A stretch of DNA of 64,000 nucleotides, taken from contig CAIPMU010000011.1 of the NCBI GenBank assembly GCA_903866275.1, positions 62,001 to 126,000 of the forward strand, in the 5' to 3' direction. The number at the start of each line of letters is the position of its first letter. The stretch's first letter is position 1. Positions 9,173 to 18,915 of this stretch are shown here, piece after piece. Below the pieces are notes generated by a model. That model made no database searches and was not told the DNA's origin. It was given only the letters and a program-made list of their open reading frames with translations. The position numbers and the translations under genes were made by a program. This DNA is from Vampirovibrio chlorellavorus. GTDB taxonomy: Bacteria; Cyanobacteriota; Vampirovibrionia; Vampirovibrionales; Vampirovibrionaceae.

Positions 9173-9664
9173 ATGACTAACATGATCGTGAATACCGTCC
9201 GATTTGGCGAAGTGAGCGTGGATGAAAGCCGGGTCATCCATTTTGTCGAGCCTATCCTGGGCTTTGAAGGCACCCGACGCTATGTCATACTCGACCACTC
9301 CGAAGACTCCCCCTTCAAGTGGCTGCAATCGGTGGATGATCCTGAGCTGGCCTTTGTGGTCACCAACCCCAAGTTTTTTGGCATCGACTACGAGTTCACC
9401 CTGAACGATGACACCGTGACCCAACTGCAAATTCAGGCAGCCGAAGACACCGTGGTGCTGACCATTGTGAACATCCCGCAGGACGATCCCAGCAAGATGA
9501 CCACCAACCTGCTAGGCCCCATCGTCATCAGCCAGACAGTACGCAAAGCCATGCAGGTGGTCTTGCACGATACCCAGTACACCACCAAAACCCGGTTACT
9601 CCCGGATGAACTTTTGCAGCAACAGCAACCCGCAGGCAGTCCTTCCGCACAAAAAGGAGACTAG
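9173..9664 (+). CDS. fliW: Flagellar assembly factor FliW
   Basis: A 163-aa protein with the family's N-terminal beta-barrel pattern: MIVNTVRFGEVSVDESRVI, then GLP-like segment EPILGFEGTRRYVIL, PFKWLQSVDDPELAFVVT, and LTIVNIPQDDPSKMTTNLLGPIVI. FliW binds flagellin and also antagonises CsrA, freeing flagellin mRNA for translation. The csrA start lies 3 bases after its stop, the classical arrangement. Two Met codons are possible (9173 and 9182); the second matches the usual FliW start better, and neither has a strong ribosome site. The C-terminal tail is Gln-rich. Confidence 0.93.
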   Translation: MTNMIVNTVRFGEVSVDESRVIHFVEPILGFEGTRRYVILDHSEDSPFKWLQSVDDPELAFVVTNPKFFGIDYEFTLNDDTVTQLQIQAAEDTVVLTIVNIPQDDPSKMTTNLLGPIVISQTVRKAMQVVLHDTQYTTKTRLLPDELLQQQQPAGSPSAQKGD

Positions 9665-9667
9665 CGC

Positions 9668-9931
9668 ATGCTGGTATTAACCCGGAAGACCGGCCAAAAG
9701 ATTATTATCGCCAACGATATCGAAGTGATCATCCTGGAAACCAAGGGGGATGCGGTCAAGTTAGGCATCGAAGCGCCCAGGCACATCTCCATCTTCCGGG
9801 AAGAGATTTACGACGAGATCAAAAAAGCCAATCTGCAAGCCACCGAACAAGCTCAGGCGCCCTCGCTGAACGAGGCCATGGAAGCGGCAGCCAACATGAT
9901 AAAGCCCAATCCACCCCGGCAGGATCGCTAG
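9668..9931 (+). CDS. csrA: Carbon storage regulator CsrA
   Basis: An 87-aa RNA-binding translational regulator. The start MLVLTRKTGQKIIIANDIEV and the segment VKLGIEAPRHISIFREEIYDEI are the canonical CsrA sheet with the conserved RNA-contacting R near 44 and the preceding L4-R6. It has about 25 extra C-terminal residues beyond the common 61-65 aa, a Gln/Ala-rich extension of unknown use. It is paired with fliW upstream and closely followed by the TPR gene. AAGGAGA lies 9 bases before the ATG. Confidence 0.96.
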   Translation: MLVLTRKTGQKIIIANDIEVIILETKGDAVKLGIEAPRHISIFREEIYDEIKKANLQATEQAQAPSLNEAMEAAANMIKPNPPRQDR

Positions 9932-9934
9932 TCA

Positions 9935-10651
9935 ATGGCTTACCTCTCCTATCTGCAAAAGGCGCGAGACCTCTATTATCGCCAGCAAGACGCCGCAGCA
10001 GCAGAAGCCGAGCTAAGCCTTCGCATTAGCGAGCCCAGAAGTCTCCAGGAAAAACGCGCCACCTTCGAGCTGATGGGCAACATTCTACGCAGTCAGGGCA
10101 AGTTCGATCAAGCCAGCAAACTCTATGAGCAAATCAACGACTTCTATCAGGCGGGCTATTGCCTGATGCTGCAAGGTCGACTGCAGGACATTCAGCCTTA
10201 CTGGGGGCGTACCCTCCTGGAACGCAACAATCACTGGTGCGTCTCGCTGTATGGCCTCGTGACCAAGCAACTAGGGACGTACCCCACCCTGTTTCAGATT
10301 CGGAATCATATTGAAAGCGACATCGCCAATCTGATTGCCGCCAATCAGAATGACTACCTGCAGAATCTGCTCAGCTACATTGATTTTCTCACCCAGATCA
10401 ATCTGGAAAGCCCCAAGTTTGCTGGTCGCGCGCTGATGCACGCCGGGCATCTGGAGCAAGCCGTGGGTTTTCTCGTACGCGGCCAAAAAGCGCTGCCCAA
10501 CGACCCGGAAATTTATTTTCATCTCGGCCAGTACAGCATGGCGTTGGGTCACCAGAAAGAGGCGGGCCTGATGCTGAAGCAATGTCTGCTCATCAGCCCC
10601 ACATATCGCCCAGCCAGTGAGCTGCTGGGCAAGATTGCGGAGTCCGCCTGA
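9935..10651 (+). CDS. TPR-repeat protein (238 aa)
   Basis: The ATG lies 3 bases after the csrA stop, so the gene is in the same transcript. The protein is entirely helical with tetratricopeptide-type pairs, clearest at FELMGNILRSQGKFDQASKL (about 48-67) and ALPNDPEIYFHLGQYSMALG (about 188-207), and no signal peptide or membrane segment. TPR proteins scaffold other proteins; the partner here is unknown. Its tight link to fliW-csrA and the following glycosyltransferase suggests a flagellar or surface-glycan role, which is inference. Confidence 0.75.
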   Translation: MAYLSYLQKARDLYYRQQDAAAAEAELSLRISEPRSLQEKRATFELMGNILRSQGKFDQASKLYEQINDFYQAGYCLMLQGRLQDIQPYWGRTLLERNNHWCVSLYGLVTKQLGTYPTLFQIRNHIESDIANLIAANQNDYLQNLLSYIDFLTQINLESPKFAGRALMHAGHLEQAVGFLVRGQKALPNDPEIYFHLGQYSMALGHQKEAGLMLKQCLLISPTYRPASELLGKIAESA

Positions 10652-10652
10652 G

Positions 10653-11381
10653 ATGGAAACAGACCCCTCTCTCCCATCGAACCCACAGCGAATCAGTATT
10701 CTGATTCCTGTATTTAACGAAGTGAAGTTTTTAACCACCTTGCTGGAACGCGTGGAATCCGTTGATTTTTGTGGCTTGACCAAAGAAATCATTCTGGTCG
10801 ATGACGGCTCCACCGATGGCACATTGGCCTTGCTGAAAACCTACGAAACCCGGCCCGGCTATCAAGTGGTGTACCACCCCAAAAACATGGGCAAGGGCGC
10901 CGCGTTAAGAACCGCCATCGAGGTTGCCACTGGCGATATTCTGGCCATTCAGGATGCCGATCTGGAGTACGATCCCAATGACTATCCACCGTTAATTTCG
11001 CTGATCGTCAACAATGAAGCGGACGTGGTATACGGCAGTCGGCTCACTCCCGGTGCAGCACGGGACACCTTTGCGGGCCTGCATTATCTGGGAAACAAGC
11101 TGCTGACGCTGGCCACCAACGTGCTGTATCAGACCACTATCACCGACATGGAAACCTGCTACAAAGCCTTTCGGGCCGATGTCCTGAAAGGGGTCAAACT
11201 GCATGCCAACCGCTTTGACTTTGAGCCGGAGATCACGGCCAAAGTCCTCAAACAAGGCGTTCGCCTGAAAGAAGTTCCCATCACCTATCAGGGACGCAAC
11301 TTTGATGAAGGCAAAAAAATCACCTGGCGCGACGGGGTCGTTGCCCTGTGGACGCTGATTAAATACCGTTTCATCCATTAA
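10653..11381 (+). CDS. GT2 glycosyltransferase, polyprenyl-phosphate mannose synthase-like
   Basis: A 242-aa cytoplasmic GT-A enzyme. Motifs: ISILIPVFNE (nucleotide-sugar site), EIILVDDGSTDGT, NMGKGAALRTAIEVATGDIL, and the DxD equivalent IQDADLEYDP. The C-terminal part DMETCYKAFRADVL and FDFEPEITAKVLKQG followed by VPITYQGRNFDEGKKI are typical of the dolichyl-phosphate mannosyltransferase-like subgroup, which transfers a sugar from a nucleotide to polyprenyl phosphate. I chose the ATG at 10653 because GGAG lies 11 bases before it; a longer frame would overlap the TPR gene by 35 bases. It probably supplies the lipid-linked sugar for the polytopic protein encoded next. Confidence 0.88.
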   Translation: METDPSLPSNPQRISILIPVFNEVKFLTTLLERVESVDFCGLTKEIILVDDGSTDGTLALLKTYETRPGYQVVYHPKNMGKGAALRTAIEVATGDILAIQDADLEYDPNDYPPLISLIVNNEADVVYGSRLTPGAARDTFAGLHYLGNKLLTLATNVLYQTTITDMETCYKAFRADVLKGVKLHANRFDFEPEITAKVLKQGVRLKEVPITYQGRNFDEGKKITWRDGVVALWTLIKYRFIH

Positions 11382-11427
11382 TCAGTGAATTCTTTTTTTA
11401 CTTTTCTACGGTTAATTTCACTTTGTG

Positions 11428-13338
11428 ATGCTGTCCAATCCTGCCAAAGCTCTCCTGGGCTGGATTCATCAGCCTCCATCACGCACTGAACCGATCAGCG
11501 CCCTGTATCATTGGACACCCGGGCTCATGACACAATCCGAACAAAAATGCTTCCCAGCAATCAATTTGTATCTCCTTGGCGCTTTGCTGATCAGTTTGAG
11601 CATTGCCACCTTTGTGCAACGCGAAGCGATTCTGAACCCACTGGCCATCAACGATGATGTGCGCAACCAGATCTACTGGATGGCCCGCCTGACTGATCCG
11701 GGCCTATTTCCTCATGATTATATTGCCGATTACTTCACCCGACATAGCCTGGTTTCGCCCCTGCTCTGGTGGTTGTATCGTCTGGCCAGCAGCCTCATCC
11801 CCCCTGAGCGTTTTAGTCAACTGCTGCCTTTACTGTTGGCCCCCTTAGCCAGTTTTTTTGCCTATCGCTTCGGCGATCGCTTTGCGGGGCGGCGGTTTGG
11901 CTTTTTACTGGCGTTTTCCTTCAATCTCATCATCTGGCTCAGTCGCAATTTGGCGGGCGGGCTGGCGCGAGCCTTTGCCTATCCCTTGCTCTTTGCGATG
12001 CTATGGTTGCTCTCCCCAAAAAATGAGCCGATGCCCAACGAGTCTCCCGGCGCACCCCCGGCACCCTGTCTCTCGCCGCTGCTTATGAATCAGGCTGCCC
12101 TGATCCTGATCATGGCGCTGGCCAGCTTGATATACCCCCCGGTACTCTTTCTCGGCCTCACCGTGTGGCTGAGTACCCTGTTGCCACGCCTTGGCCCTTT
12201 GGCTGGACCGCTTTGGGTAAAGCCTCCGGTCTCTTCACCCAAAAGCCAATCCAGCAAACTCACCTCGCTCCTGTTTTTTGGCATCAGCCTGGGTGTCAGT
12301 GGTGGCATTCTCATTCAACGCTACATTCTGGAACCGGCCAGTGCCCGGTTTGGCCCACTCGCCAACAGCGTAATCGCCACCCAAACGCCGGAATTTTATG
12401 AACGGGGCCGTGTGCCCATCTTTCATTACTTTCAGCAACCCATTCACCTGCCATGGCCAACGCGTCTCTTTGCGGAGTTGTTGGCCCGCACGCCCGGCCT
12501 CAGTCGGCTCATCCCCCTGCTGGCCATTTTACTGGCCGTTTGGGCCTACCAAAAATGGCTGGCCCCTCGATTCGGCAAGCTACAGGTGCCGCCCATCACA
12601 TGGCGCTTGCTGGCCTGCAGCGTAATCACCTATGCCCTGGCTTGGCCCGCACTCTTCTACCTGTACGTCCCGGAACGCTACCTGCAACTGAGCATGCCCA
12701 TTCTCTACACGGTCTTGCTGGCTGCTTTTTTAGAGCGCCTGCTGTTCTGGCTGGCGCAATCGGGCGGAACCCTGCTCGCTCATCGCCTCAAGCTGGCTGC
12801 GCCATTGCTTCTTGGTCTGGTTATTTTTAGCCCGCTTTGGGATGAAAACCTGATGGTGCCTGACCCAGCGCTTCAGCCCATCCTGAACTACCTGAGTCAC
12901 ACGCCCAAAGCCACGCTGGTTGCCGCTACCCCCGCCCTGGCCAGCAACATCCCCTTCTATGCCCGACGTAGCGTGCTCCTGAGCGAGGAAGCCTGCATCC
13001 CCTTTCATCGCCGCTATTTTCAGGAGATGAAAGCTCGCCTGCATGCCTTTTTAATCGCTTATTACAGTGTAACCCCCGCAGCCCTGAATCAATGGCTGCA
13101 ACGTTCTTCCGTGCAGTATCTGCTCATCAACACCGATGACTTTACCGATCAACGCATCCGGAAACTGGATAAAAAATATTATCATTCCTTTCCAAAATCG
13201 TTTTACACCCAACTGACCGCAGCGCATCGTCCCGAGGATTTTCTGTTATCTCACCCCAAAGCGGCCTGCCGACTGGTGGAATCCGGTCCCTATATCCTGA
13301 TTTCGGCCCAGCGGGTTTTGAACGGGGCGTGTTGGTGA
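11428..13338 (+). CDS. Polytopic membrane protein, possible GT-C glycosyltransferase
   Basis: About 636 aa with roughly ten or more hydrophobic segments, beginning with INLYLLGALLISLSIATFV (about 45-63). The first outer loop contains INDDVRNQIYWM, an acidic Asp-Asp pair in the place where GT-C glycosyltransferases carry their catalytic acid. The C-terminal 170 residues after the last helix form a soluble domain including SSVQYLLINTDDF. GT-C enzymes use polyprenyl-phosphate sugars, which fits the upstream GT2 gene; this is inference. GTG (11425) and ATG (11428) are adjacent possible starts and neither has a strong ribosome site; an ATG at 11527 is also possible. Confidence 0.65.
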   Translation: MLSNPAKALLGWIHQPPSRTEPISALYHWTPGLMTQSEQKCFPAINLYLLGALLISLSIATFVQREAILNPLAINDDVRNQIYWMARLTDPGLFPHDYIADYFTRHSLVSPLLWWLYRLASSLIPPERFSQLLPLLLAPLASFFAYRFGDRFAGRRFGFLLAFSFNLIIWLSRNLAGGLARAFAYPLLFAMLWLLSPKNEPMPNESPGAPPAPCLSPLLMNQAALILIMALASLIYPPVLFLGLTVWLSTLLPRLGPLAGPLWVKPPVSSPKSQSSKLTSLLFFGISLGVSGGILIQRYILEPASARFGPLANSVIATQTPEFYERGRVPIFHYFQQPIHLPWPTRLFAELLARTPGLSRLIPLLAILLAVWAYQKWLAPRFGKLQVPPITWRLLACSVITYALAWPALFYLYVPERYLQLSMPILYTVLLAAFLERLLFWLAQSGGTLLAHRLKLAAPLLLGLVIFSPLWDENLMVPDPALQPILNYLSHTPKATLVAATPALASNIPFYARRSVLLSEEACIPFHRRYFQEMKARLHAFLIAYYSVTPAALNQWLQRSSVQYLLINTDDFTDQRIRKLDKKYYHSFPKSFYTQLTAAHRPEDFLLSHPKAACRLVESGPYILISAQRVLNGACW

Positions 13339-13342
13339 GTTT

Positions 13343-13370
13343 GGTTTAGCTGGTGGGTCTTGAGGGAGGA
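13343..13370 (+). repeat. Partial copy of the dispersed 3'-end palindromic element
   Basis: Directly behind the membrane-protein stop, about 28 bp (GGTTTAGCTGGTGGGTCTTG then AGGGAGG) match the left end of the longer elements at 37306 and 26818. Here the copy breaks off within the first palindrome. It has the same orientation relative to the preceding gene as the other two copies. Confidence 0.6.
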
Positions 13371-13507
13371 GGGTAGCATTGGATTAATCGGGCAGGTTTT
13401 ATTTTTTTGAACGGGAGCATTGGGGCAAGGGGTAGGTTTTATTTTTTGAGCGGCACTTGGATATTGGTTGAATGGGGCTATGTGGACTCCAAACTGCTTT
13501 TCATGAA

Positions 13508-13540
13508 AAACCCCCGCCTTTTTGGAAAAGCGGGGGTTTC
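13508..13540 (-). terminator. Rho-independent terminator behind ahcY
   Basis: A perfect 10-bp stem (AAACCCCCGC / GCGGGGGTTT) with a 12-base loop, about 57 bp downstream of the ahcY stop. Read on the minus strand the stem is followed by TTTTTC. It could also act for rightward transcription from the membrane protein gene, where it is followed by TTTCTTG. Confidence 0.85.
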
Positions 13541-13596
13541 TTGTGCTTTCAACGGCGTGGGACCCTTCGGTGCCACGGGTTTTGAGTGGCTTCAGC

Positions 13597-15009
<1,413 letters not shown>

Positions 15010-15056
15010 TCAGCAATCAGGCCAACGAATGCAGCCTGAGCGTTTGCTGGATTGCC

Positions 15057-15677
15057 CTAAAACCCGGTAAACCACCTGGGATCATATAAAGCAGCTGGTC
15101 CGTAGCCACAGTTTCCACTGTCGCAAGTATTGGCTCGTACCGTGTTTCGAGTCCGAATGGCACCGTCGTAATATAAAGCAATCCAGAGCGATTTACTGTC
15201 GTTGTCTACTGCACCCGTTCCACTGTTTACACCATCAGGATCATAATATAGTCGTATGGCATTGGTGGTGTTAGCCCCATTGAATGTGAGTGAACTGAGC
15301 AATAGCTTTCCACCACCCGATAGTACCAAGCAAGGTTGAGTTGAGGAGCAATTCAGAAAAGACCCTAAATTGGCGCGATCATCAATAGAGCCAGAGGTAT
15401 CGACACGAAGATAACTCATATAGGGTGATAAGGCCGGGGCATTCATGGTTGTGGGTACTGTTCCAGTGACTGATTTATACTGCCGGTATGCCGATAAAAT
15501 CATAAAGGCCGCATCTCTGGCCGCAGAGGTTTTTTTACTGCTGTAGGTGGATGTACTGGACTGAAAGAGTTGTGGCACCGTAAAGGTCACAATGAGTGCA
15601 ATAATCCCAAAGGTGATCAACAATTCCACCAGTGAAAAGCCTTTTTGCAAGGCTTTTATAAGTTTCAAGTTTGGCAT
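15057..15677 (-). CDS. Type IV pilin-like protein, downstream paralogue
   Basis: A 206-aa prepilin-like protein. The leader MPNLKLIKALQKG ends at the prepilin peptidase site G/F, followed by the hydrophobic helix FSLVELLITFGIIALI with the conserved Glu5. The rest is a globular domain with YDPDGVNSGTGAVDNDSKSL and a C-terminal pair of Cys (NTCDSGNC) before a final WFTGF. The start at 15677 is chosen because the leader begins there; a longer frame runs backward into the upstream paralogue. It is about 60-65% identical by eye to the gene at 15718, 40 bp upstream, a tandem duplication. It may be a minor pilin, a type II secretion pseudopilin or a competence pilin. Confidence 0.85.
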   Translation of the reverse strand: MPNLKLIKALQKGFSLVELLITFGIIALIVTFTVPQLFQSSTSTYSSKKTSAARDAAFMILSAYRQYKSVTGTVPTTMNAPALSPYMSYLRVDTSGSIDDRANLGSFLNCSSTQPCLVLSGGGKLLLSSLTFNGANTTNAIRLYYDPDGVNSGTGAVDNDSKSLWIALYYDGAIRTRNTVRANTCDSGNCGYGPAALYDPRWFTGF

Positions 15678-15717
15678 TGTGTAAATCCGCTCACTTATTT
15701 TTACTGCAGGCATCGCC

Positions 15718-16341
15718 TTAAAACCCGGTAAACCAGCTGGGATCATAGATGGAATTGCCGTTAATCCCACAACCTGATGCCTGGATGCATGTGTTGTTTT
15801 TGAGTGCTCCTCGGGTGCGTATAGTGCCATCGTAGTAGAGGATTATCCCCAAGCTTCTGCTTTGGTTGTCCACGGCACCGGCACCACTGTAGACCCCATC
15901 AGGATCAAAGTAAAAATAAGTCGCATTGGTCGTATAAGTGCCGTTCAATTGTTTAGGAAATAACACTAATTTGCCGCCATTACTTAATCGTAGGCAAGGG
16001 GCAGCAACACTGCAGCTAACGAAGCTGCCCCAATTCGACATGTCATCCAGATTGCTGGAAGTATCGACACTCAGATAGCTCATATAGGGCGATAACGTCA
16101 GCGGCGTCATGGTTATAGGGACTGACCCATTTACTGATTTATACTGTCGGTAGGCCGATAAAATCATAAAGGTCGCATCTCTGGCCGCAGAGGTTTTTTT
16201 ACTGCTGTAGGTGGAGGTGTTGGACTGAAAGAGTTGTGGCACCGTAAAAGTGACAATGAGTGCAATAATCCCAAACGTGATCAATAATTCGACCAGTGAA
16301 AAGCCTTTTTGTAAGGCTTTGAGTATATCCATCCTGGGCAT
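15718..16341 (-). CDS. Type IV pilin-like protein, upstream paralogue
   Basis: A 207-aa prepilin: leader MPRMDILKALQKG, cleavage before F, hydrophobic helix identical to the next gene's for over 25 residues, then ARDATFMILSAYRQYKSVNG and a beta-rich domain with YFDPDGVYSGAGAVDNQSRS. It contains Cys pairs near 125-135 and 187-195 that could form disulfides, and ends WFTGF like its neighbour. The same leader-proximal sequence TGAGCGGATTT precedes both genes. No pilus assembly ATPase or peptidase is in the window, so both must depend on a machine encoded elsewhere. Confidence 0.87.
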   Translation of the reverse strand: MPRMDILKALQKGFSLVELLITFGIIALIVTFTVPQLFQSNTSTYSSKKTSAARDATFMILSAYRQYKSVNGSVPITMTPLTLSPYMSYLSVDTSSNLDDMSNWGSFVSCSVAAPCLRLSNGGKLVLFPKQLNGTYTTNATYFYFDPDGVYSGAGAVDNQSRSLGIILYYDGTIRTRGALKNNTCIQASGCGINGNSIYDPSWFTGF

Positions 16342-16498
16342 CTGAAAATCCGCTCACTCGTTGCTAATATAGTGATCTTATTATCGCCCATAATTGTGAA
16401 AACTTGAGTTTTTGCCTCTTTAGGCCATTGGGTGAGGGATTCGGGAGCATTCAACCGGCTCAGATAACGACAAACGACCTGTCTCCAGGCAAAATCGT

Positions 16499-17149
16499 TT
16501 AATCGTCGTCATTCAGGTCCCGGCTCAGGGCCTCGCGGGTTTCTACAATGGTTTTCAGTTCATCAATCGCGTTTAACGCGGTTTGTAACTTGGTTTTCAG
16601 TATCTCGTCATCGGCGGCCCGCTCCTGTGCGCCTCCCCGGTAAAATCGCTGATAGCGGTTGGCGATGCGCCAGTACCGAATGGCCTCTTCCAGATTGGTA
16701 ATTGCCTTTTCAATCAGCTGATACGTTTGAAATTTTTCTTCCCCATGCCGAAAGGAGCCTTTAAATTCCTGATTGCTCAGTGTCATACGCTGAACCAAGG
16801 CTCCCAACCCTTGCAGCGAAATAGTATCGGCTTGATGATCCAGTCGGGTGCGTACTTTCAGCAATTCTTCACTCATGGCACCGGCACGGGACAAGTAGAT
16901 TCGGTACACATCACGCGCTTTAATATCCTGCCCCACCAGCACACCGGCATCGCTATACCGCCCCGCTTTGGCGTAAGCGTCCAGTTTGGCGAGATCCTTG
17001 CGAACAGACTCCAGCTCGGCGTTACTGGCATAATTGGCATGGACTTTCACTGTCCGGGCGGCCAATGCCCACCCGGTGAATAGTAAAACCACCAGACAGA
17101 GGCCTATACTAAGGACCAAGGTTTGTCCAAATCCGCTCAAACGTTTCAT
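16499..17149 (-). CDS. Exported or membrane-anchored helical protein (216 aa)
   Basis: The N-terminus has one hydrophobic segment (LVLSIGLCLVVLLFTGWALAA, truncated here) that works as a signal peptide with ALA cleavage or as an anchor. The remainder is almost wholly helical: ELESVRKDLAKLDAYAKAGR, two middle helices with LVGQDIKARDVYRIYLSRAG, and a C-terminal TKLQTALNAIDELKTIVETR coiled-coil-like stretch ending in acidic DLNDDD. Family not recognised; its shape resembles exported four-helix proteins such as the PsbQ-like group, but I cannot support that. GTG (17152) is an alternative start one codon earlier. Confidence 0.7.
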   Translation of the reverse strand: MKRLSGFGQTLVLSIGLCLVVLLFTGWALAARTVKVHANYASNAELESVRKDLAKLDAYAKAGRYSDAGVLVGQDIKARDVYRIYLSRAGAMSEELLKVRTRLDHQADTISLQGLGALVQRMTLSNQEFKGSFRHGEEKFQTYQLIEKAITNLEEAIRYWRIANRYQRFYRGGAQERAADDEILKTKLQTALNAIDELKTIVETREALSRDLNDDD

Positions 17150-17393
17150 CACCAGTTACCTGTATCACGCTCGCATTACTTCTTATTGTAATCGTTCTTT
17201 TCATCGTTCCGGGGAAATCCGGTGCCATCTGTTGGCCTGCACAAGATAGAAAACAAACCCTTCCAGGTCATCTCCCGCACAGACAGAGTCAATTCCGCCC
17301 TTAATTTTGTTTTTATATAAATACACTATAAAAATTACCTCAGGTTGCTCACATCCAATGCTTTACCCGATACCGCCCACCCGGAGAACGACT

Positions 17394-17804
17394 ATGACGG
17401 CCACTGAAATAGCCTCATTGAAAGCCTTGCATCGCCAGTTAGGCGAACTCTTCCATCTGGGGCGGCTGCTGGCCGTCACGATCGCCGTCATGGGCAGTCT
17501 GTTTACCCTGCTGACGGTGTTCATGCTCAAGGCGGTGCATCACCCGGAAACCTTACTGCACGCCCAGGGCTATCTGTTGAATTACAAGGAACTACACGCG
17601 CTGGAAGCTTCCTCGGCCAGTCAGCCCCCGCGCTTCAACGACTTGCAAACCTCCACCCGCAAACCCACCGATCCCAACTGGGATGGTGCACTGGCTGGCG
17701 GCAGTCTGGGCTTTAATCTGGGGCAAAACGTGCCCGTCATTGGGCTTATCGGTGGCCCTCTGCTCGGCGCGATTCTGGGCTACGAACTGGATAAGCAACT
17801 ATAG
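17394..17804 (+). CDS. Small membrane protein with glycine-zipper tail (136 aa)
   Basis: Start chosen at 17394, where GGAGA stands 7 bases upstream; a longer frame adds 29 unlikely residues. After a short cytoplasmic helix (IASLKALHRQLGELFHLG) a single transmembrane segment LLAVTIAVMGSLFTLLTVFM occurs near residues 25-45. The last 35 residues (LAGGSLGFNLGQNVPVIGLI then GGPLLGAILG) form a glycine-zipper-like hydrophobic segment. Unknown family. It stands alone between the leftward helical protein and a small unknown. Confidence 0.6.
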   Translation: MTATEIASLKALHRQLGELFHLGRLLAVTIAVMGSLFTLLTVFMLKAVHHPETLLHAQGYLLNYKELHALEASSASQPPRFNDLQTSTRKPTDPNWDGALAGGSLGFNLGQNVPVIGLIGGPLLGAILGYELDKQL

Positions 17805-18016
17805 GCCGCCAGCCCACAGCTTGGCCATCGGCTATTCAGTTTAGAGTGTTTAGTATAGATCCCGGGGTGGAGCCAGAACTTTGACCCCCTGGCCGATGTT
17901 GAGGCAGGCCTGAGTGATTTACGATGAATGCAACTCGGGTCGCGTTCCGTGATGGCCTAATTGATTCGCCTGTCACCGCGCCCGGCCCAATACTGCATCG
18001 ACCCAGGGACGGCGTG

Positions 18017-18220
18017 ATGAATCTCAACGAAGAGTGCCTGCTCCAATTTTTAAAAAACGATCTGCCGCCCCAGTTATCGGCACCACTCTCTGCACCCAAA
18101 AACAGCGCAGTGGGTGAGGGCTTTTTAACCCGCAATCTGCGCCGCATTTTTCGGCAAAAGCATTATGTCTCCTTTCCCGCAGCCATTTTGCTGCGCCGCC
18201 CCGAGGACAGCAAGCCTTAA
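18017..18220 (+). CDS. Small hypothetical protein (67 aa)
   Basis: Start MNLNEECLLQFLKNDLPP is preferred because AGGGAC lies about 9 bases upstream; the frame stays open back to 17924 (98 aa). The peptide has a basic C-terminus with LTRNLRRIFRQKHYVSFP. A terminator follows 42 bp downstream, which supports real transcription. No family recognised. Confidence 0.45.
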   Translation: MNLNEECLLQFLKNDLPPQLSAPLSAPKNSAVGEGFLTRNLRRIFRQKHYVSFPAAILLRRPEDSKP

Positions 18221-18261
18221 TCCGGCCAGCCAGACCCTTCATACCCAGCTTGCCAACCCTT

Positions 18262-18287
18262 AAAGTCCGTCAAAACCGGACTTTTTT
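18262..18287 (+). terminator. Rho-independent terminator
   Basis: Stem AAGTCCG / CGGACTT with a 7-base loop followed by TTTTTTG, placed shortly after the small gene ending at 18220. Confidence 0.85.
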
Positions 18288-18531
18288 GTCATTTTTATGA
18301 AGAAATGTAAATCAATTCCAACACATTGACCTCAAAACCATCATTTTACCCCTGAAAATGAGGGGCTTAATCCTTGGGAGAGAAGGAAAGCATGCCAAAA
18401 TTAAAGTTTTTGGCCTCTTTGCCTATATATTTTATATAAGATTTCACTCAACGCTCCTCTTTTCTCAACGCCTACAACGCTCAGACTTCACTTCACTTCA
18501 ACTTGCACTTACAGTTAACTCCTCATAGCGC
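18288..18531 (+). other. Region between two rightward terminators, possible small RNA
   Basis: No coding frame is credible in these 244 bases, yet the stretch ends at a strong intrinsic terminator. It contains a small hairpin (CCCCT/AGGGG, 18350-18366) and an AT-rich palindromic stretch near 18425-18440 that could serve as a promoter. A short untranslated RNA ending at about 18560 is possible. Confidence 0.3.
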
Positions 18532-18562
18532 GCACAACTTGCCCAAGAGTTGTGCTTTTTCC
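18532..18562 (+). terminator. Rho-independent terminator without an upstream gene
   Basis: A perfect 8-bp stem GCACAACT / AGTTGTGC with an 8-base loop, then TTTTTCC. The nearest rightward gene ends 310 bp earlier and already has its own terminator. Confidence 0.8.
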
Positions 18563-18915
18563 TTTTTTAACCACTTTTACTATGCCACTTCACCACGCCA
18601 ATCCATCGGGAACAAGACGCTCACCCCGCGTCTTTGTTAGTGAACCGAGCATTGACACCCGACCCGCTTACAACCCAACCAACAGATTTAACCAACCAGT
18701 GAATAGCCGACGCCCCAAAAACACCCTATGATCGAACGGGTTGGGGAAAATTTCATACAGAGAGGCGAAGCTGAACCAGTCGGAGTAAAGCCATTCTGTA
18801 GTTATTCCCGCACGCCTTAGATGATTAGCCCGTGCAAATCCGTGCAACGAGAAAAACCGGAACCACTGACCAATCGCCAATCTGGCAAACACTGAAATAT
18901 TCCGATGGAGCAGAC

